Source of the DNA: Kurthia sibirica
GTDB lineage: Bacteria > Bacillota > Bacilli > Bacillales_A > Planococcaceae
DNA length: 53,709 nucleotides
Direction: 5' to 3'
Assembly (NCBI RefSeq): GCF_003143975.1
Contig: NZ_QFVR01000024.1
Location: forward strand, 1-53,709
Shown here: one piece after another, positions 52,272-53,709 of the stretch
Numbering within the stretch: the stretch's first letter is position 1
How the letters are laid out: the number at the start of each line of letters is the position of its first letter
Program-made: the position numbers and the translations under genes
Notes under the pieces: generated by a model
Told to the model about the DNA's origin: nothing
What the model saw: only the letters and a program-made list of their open reading frames with translations
The model's database searches: none

Positions 52272-52352
52272 TTATTTTGCTTTTTTTGATGCACCAAAAA
52301 ACATGGCAATAACTGTTAAAGCAATCGCACACCAACGTATATATTTTTTCAT
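52272..52352 (-). CDS. Possible 26-aa single-span membrane peptide
   Basis: ATG at 52352 with AAGGA 9 nt upstream. It would encode MKKYIRWCAIALTVIAMFF followed by GASKKAK: a basic start, one hydrophobic helix, then a basic end. This layout is typical of tiny Bacillales membrane proteins. No family recognised. It shares the bidirectional terminator at 52231-52266. Confidence 0.45.
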   Translation of the reverse strand: MKKYIRWCAIALTVIAMFFGASKKAK

Positions 52353-52795
52353 ACCTTCACATCCTTATATTACTCATAGTATAAACTATTATCTATTTCT
52401 ATTCCCTCAACCTTATGTTAATAGCCTATTATTTAACTTGAATAGATTACACTAAGATTGACTGAAAAAAATGAGCATACTATTATTTATTATTATTTTT
52501 CACATCACGCAAAGAGTGTAATTCGCATATCATAATTCAGATTAGACTCTATTTATTTTGTATTTTATGCTGAAATATCCATCAATTGCTCTTACATTCA
52601 TGTCATATTTAAAAATATCTGATAAGGAATATGAAAAGTACGGTAGATATGTATCGTACTTTGTACGTTCTAGAAGTCCGTTGAATCAATTGCCCCATAA
52701 AACAATGGTATCACATTCGATTACATGGCAGCGAAGTTCATACGAGCAGTGGACGCTTCTCCCACTAGGTACTATTAAAAAATACAAAAAAAGAA
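52353..52795. other. Gene-free AT-rich stretch
   Basis: No ORF with a credible ribosome-binding site was found. The 113-aa frame at 52558-52899 runs through a terminator-like hairpin and into a 5S fragment, so it is not accepted. Short palindromes occur near 52640-52670 (for example GTACTTTGTAC). Confidence 0.5.
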
Positions 52796-52796
52796 G

Positions 52797-52882
52797 AGCC
52801 TGGGACAGAATAAAAATAGTATGTCTCACATACGAATCATCATACGAGATTTTCTCTATTGAAAATACGTTTGTCTCAGGCT
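52797..52882 (-). terminator. Terminator-like inverted repeat with AGCCTGGGACA ends
   Basis: AGCCTGGGACA (52797-52807) pairs with TGTCTCAGGCT (52872-52882) with one mismatch, and an inner stem of the TCACATACGA type is possible. T-rich sequence follows on the minus strand. Similar GCCTGGGACA hairpins are common between Firmicutes genes. It lies after the last repeat unit downstream of the rRNA operon. Confidence 0.65.
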
Positions 52883-52925
52883 ATTATTCCTGTGCTTAGT
52901 CGTCTTACTCTCACAGGGGGAAAGT

Positions 52926-53046
52926 CATTATTTACTGGAACTGCACATTTCTTCGTTAGCTTCCAGTCGTTTGATCCTCACGTACTTATGTACGCTGCGT
53001 CCTCACTTCTGTCGCTTCCTCGAACTACTTGCTCCAGTAAACAATG
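52926..53046 (-). repeat. 121-bp palindrome-ended element, copy A
   Basis: Ends CATTATTTACTG (52926-52937) and CAGTAAACAATG (53035-53046), with a central CGTAC-TTAT-GTACG hairpin at 52981-52994. One end has a T-to-C change. Confidence 0.85.
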
Positions 53047-53174
53047 GCATCGTATTCAAGTGTATGAACAGAGAAAATAAAAGGATGTAATACACTTATT
53101 TATCATCAAAAAAAAAGAAACCACAACGTAGTTTCTTCATGTGCTTAGCCGTCCTACTCTCACTGGGGAAAAGT

Positions 53175-53295
53175 CATTATTTACTGAAACTGCGCATTTC
53201 TTCGTTAGCTTCCAGTCGTTTGATCCTCACGTACTTATGTACGTTGCGTCCTCACTTCTGTCGCTTCCTCGAACTACTTGCTCCAGTAAATAATG
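53175..53295 (-). repeat. 121-bp palindrome-ended element, copy B
   Basis: Perfect 12-bp terminal inverted repeats CATTATTTACTG (53175-53186) and CAGTAAATAATG (53284-53295). Central hairpin CGTAC-TTAT-GTACG at 53230-53243. Confidence 0.88.
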
Positions 53296-53422
53296 GCATC
53301 GTATTCAAGTGTATGAACAGAGAAAATAAAAGGGTGTAATACACTTATTTATCATCAAAAAAAAGAAACCACAACGTGGTTTCTTCATGTGCTTAGCCGT
53401 CCTACTCTCACTGGGGAAAAGT

Positions 53423-53543
53423 CATTATTTACTGAAACTGCGTATTTCTTCGTTAGCTTCCAGTCGTTTGATCCTCACGTACCCATGTACGTTGCGTCCT
53501 CACTTCTGTCGCTTCCTCGAACTACTTGCTCCAGTAAATAATG
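53423..53543 (-). repeat. 121-bp palindrome-ended element, copy C
   Basis: Perfect terminal repeats at 53423-53434 and 53532-53543. The central stem CGTAC/GTACG (53478-53491) is kept while its loop changes from TTAT to CCAT. Confidence 0.88.
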
Positions 53544-53600
53544 GCATCGTATTCAAGTGTATGAACAGAGAAAATAAAAGGGTGTAATACACTTATTTAT

Positions 53601-53632
53601 CATCAAAAAAAAGAAACCACAACGTGGTTTCT
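53601..53632 (-). terminator. rRNA operon terminator
   Basis: GAAACCAC-aac-GTGGTTTC (53613-53631) follows the 5S 3' end by 5 nt on the minus strand and is followed by eight or more T. Copies recur at 53365-53383 (identical) and 53117-53135 (one mismatch) in the tandem units. Confidence 0.9.
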
Positions 53633-53636
53633 TCAT

Positions 53637-53709
<73 letters not shown>

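Larger units (their letters stand above)
52892..53636 (-). repeat. Three tandem ~248-bp units containing 5S rRNA 3' fragments
   Basis: Unit order on the minus strand: terminator hairpin, spacer, a 121-bp element, a 28-32-nt 5S 3' end. 5S fragments start at 52892, 53141 and 53389 (spacing 249 and 248) and lead up to the real 5S at 53637. The two right-hand units are nearly identical; the left one is more diverged and keeps more of the 5S sequence. The array lies just downstream of a full rRNA operon and would be transcribed if its terminator leaks. Confidence 0.9.

Noticed and set aside
52558-52899. 113-aa ORF on the + strand
   Set aside because: It runs through an AGCCTGGGACA hairpin and into a 5S fragment, has no good ribosome-binding site and looks like no known protein.
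53139-53587. Repeated 66-73-aa ORFs in the tandem units
   Set aside because: They are translations of 5S fragments plus the 121-bp element on the strand opposite to rRNA transcription and exist only because the DNA is repeated.
52892-53636. Impression of a CRISPR-like repeat array
   Set aside because: Units are about 248 bp, nearly identical along their length, contain rRNA and terminator sequence, and have no unique spacers or cas genes.

Overview
The window is an AT-rich Firmicutes (Bacillales) chromosome segment. It lies between two rRNA operons that both run on the minus strand: a 16S 5' end at the left edge and a 5S 3' end at the right edge. Almost everything between them is the origin-proximal gene block known from Bacillus subtilis (tmk to lysS), in the same order and inverted relative to the + strand. 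Gene order and protein sequences fit a Planococcaceae-like relative. Every sporulation gene expected in this block is absent (spoIIE, yabP, yabQ, spoVT, fin, sspF, yabG), so a non-spore-forming genus such as Kurthia is a reasonable guess. That is inference, not proof.

Layout. 1-594: 16S 5' end, leader hairpins and three tandem rRNA promoters. 595-6905: lysS, then a folate operon (pabB, pabA, pabC, folP, folB, folK). 6925-13181: cysK, hslO, ftsH, hpt, tilS. 13403-13653: tRNA-Met and tRNA-Glu on the + strand. 13704-26452: yabR, divIC, rqcP, yabN, yabM, a small + strand gene, mfd, pth, ctc, prs, glmU. 26591-30158: an NAD locus sitting between glmU and spoVG, which are neighbours in B. subtilis; it has nifS on the minus strand, a wrecked nadB, and intact nadC and nadA. 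30163-39575: spoVG, ridA, purR, ispE, veg, ksgA, rnmV, an SH3-3D wall protein, tatD, metG, and abrB on the + strand. 39697-40331: an internally deleted ISL3-type element with target-site duplication. 40368-46134: rsmI, yazA, trmN6, yabA, ricT, holB, yaaR, darA, tmk. 46237-52266: a DUF819 membrane protein and a divergent, Fur-boxed siderophore uptake locus with a FhuF-like reductase. 52272-53709: a tiny ORF, then three tandem units of about 248 bp carrying 5S rRNA 3'-end fragments, then the real 5S.

How the genes work together. The block supplies folate, cysteine, NAD, PRPP and UDP-GlcNAc synthesis. It also carries translation and ribosome maintenance (LysRS, MetRS, Pth, RqcP, KsgA, RnmV, RsmI, TrmN6, TilS), replication control (HolB, YabA, Tmk), transcription-coupled repair (Mfd), division (DivIC) and proteostasis (FtsH, Hsp33).

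The most notable readings are: (1) nadB is reduced to its N- and C-terminal codons with stops and frameshifts, while nadA, nadC, nifS and candidate operators persist; (2) sporulation genes are gone but Spo0A boxes at abrB, a SigH-type promoter at spoVG and a SigB-type promoter at ctc remain; (3) the tandem array at the right edge joins truncated 5S rRNA ends to a 121-bp palindrome-ended element; (4) the ISL3 relic is a clean MITE-like derivative. Start codons were chosen by ribosome-binding-site position and often lie downstream of the longest possible start.
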